The notes beneath the pieces are model-generated. The model searched no databases and was not told the origin of the DNA. It worked only from the letters and a program-made list of their open reading frames with translations. From Rapana venosa (taxonomy: Eukaryota; Mollusca; Gastropoda; Neogastropoda; Muricidae): a DNA stretch of 64,000 bases. The position numbers and the translations under genes were made by a program. Below are positions 63,809 to 64,000 of this stretch, piece after piece; positions within the stretch are counted from its first letter, which is position 1, and the number at the start of each line of letters is the position of its first letter. The stretch covers positions 10,602,631-10,666,630 of the forward strand of contig CM054135.1 of the NCBI GenBank assembly GCA_028751875.1. Reading direction: 5' to 3'.

Positions 63809-64000
63809 CACACTCTCTCTCACACATATGCAGACATGCATGCATACACGTGCGCATGCGCACACACATTCGCACACACACACATATGCAGACATGTATG
63901 CATGCATACACACACACACAAATGCACCCCCCCTCTCTCCCCACACACACCCCTAACACACAAGCACACACACACACACATGCATGTGTCTACATGTGCT

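Noticed and set aside
63104..63977. Long frames with CKYMHVCV or THACTCTH repeats
   Set aside because: A 24-bp minisatellite has a period divisible by three, so frames stay open on both strands. The minus frame only gains meaning in the HGSNAT exon at 63156-63277.
1..64000. Hammerhead-type ribozyme cores
   Set aside because: CTGATGA and CTGACGA strings occur (for example 8448, 14318, 24747) but without a matching GAAA and helices around them by eye.

Overview
This is a nuclear window from an animal: spliced genes with GT-AG introns, a Pol III tRNA gene, and very dense SINE, LINE and microsatellite content. The genes are an axonemal dynein light chain, a lysosomal acetyltransferase and a trans-Golgi membrane protein. 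The repeat style (many tRNA-headed SINE families, long CA/GA/poly-C runs, 2A-bearing LINE ORF1) fits a mollusc, probably a gastropod. That placement is inference; nothing in the window proves the species.

Three protein-coding genes can be built exon by exon, with consistent phases. DNAL4 is complete on the minus strand (exons 23514-23579, 22435-22518, 12835-12999; 104 aa). A TGOLN2/TGN38-KCT2-like type I membrane protein is complete on the plus strand (24534-25053, 29951-30312, 30665-31087, 33575-33739; 489 aa). The last seven coding exons of HGSNAT lie on the minus strand between 63277 and 49682 (256 aa plus stop); its 5' exons are beyond the right edge. DNAL4 and the TGN gene are divergent, with 954 bp between start codons. 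The TGN gene and HGSNAT converge on a gene-free, repeat-filled stretch (about 34-49.6 kb). A well-formed tRNA-Ile(GAU) gene sits at 2246-2319 (minus).

Layout: 1-7.3 kb holds microsatellites, SINE fragments, the tRNA and a 1.7-kb, 49-bp-unit satellite. 7.3-12.8 kb has no gene and may be 3' flank or UTR of DNAL4. 13-22.4 kb is DNAL4 intron 2, carrying an ORF1-only LINE with a 2A motif, inverted LINE 3' ends, nested SINEs and a 3.5-kb element with terminal inverted repeats. 22.4-34 kb holds the divergent gene pair. 34-49.6 kb is SINEs, a MITE and short tandem repeats. 49.6-64 kb is HGSNAT with introns full of CA arrays, minisatellites, SINEs and a twin-primed LINE.

At least six tRNA-headed SINE families and three further dispersed repeats recur. 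Several share a compact hairpin near the 3' end, and two share a central block. The three genes have no evident pathway link. Most long open frames in the window are artefacts of tandem repeats.
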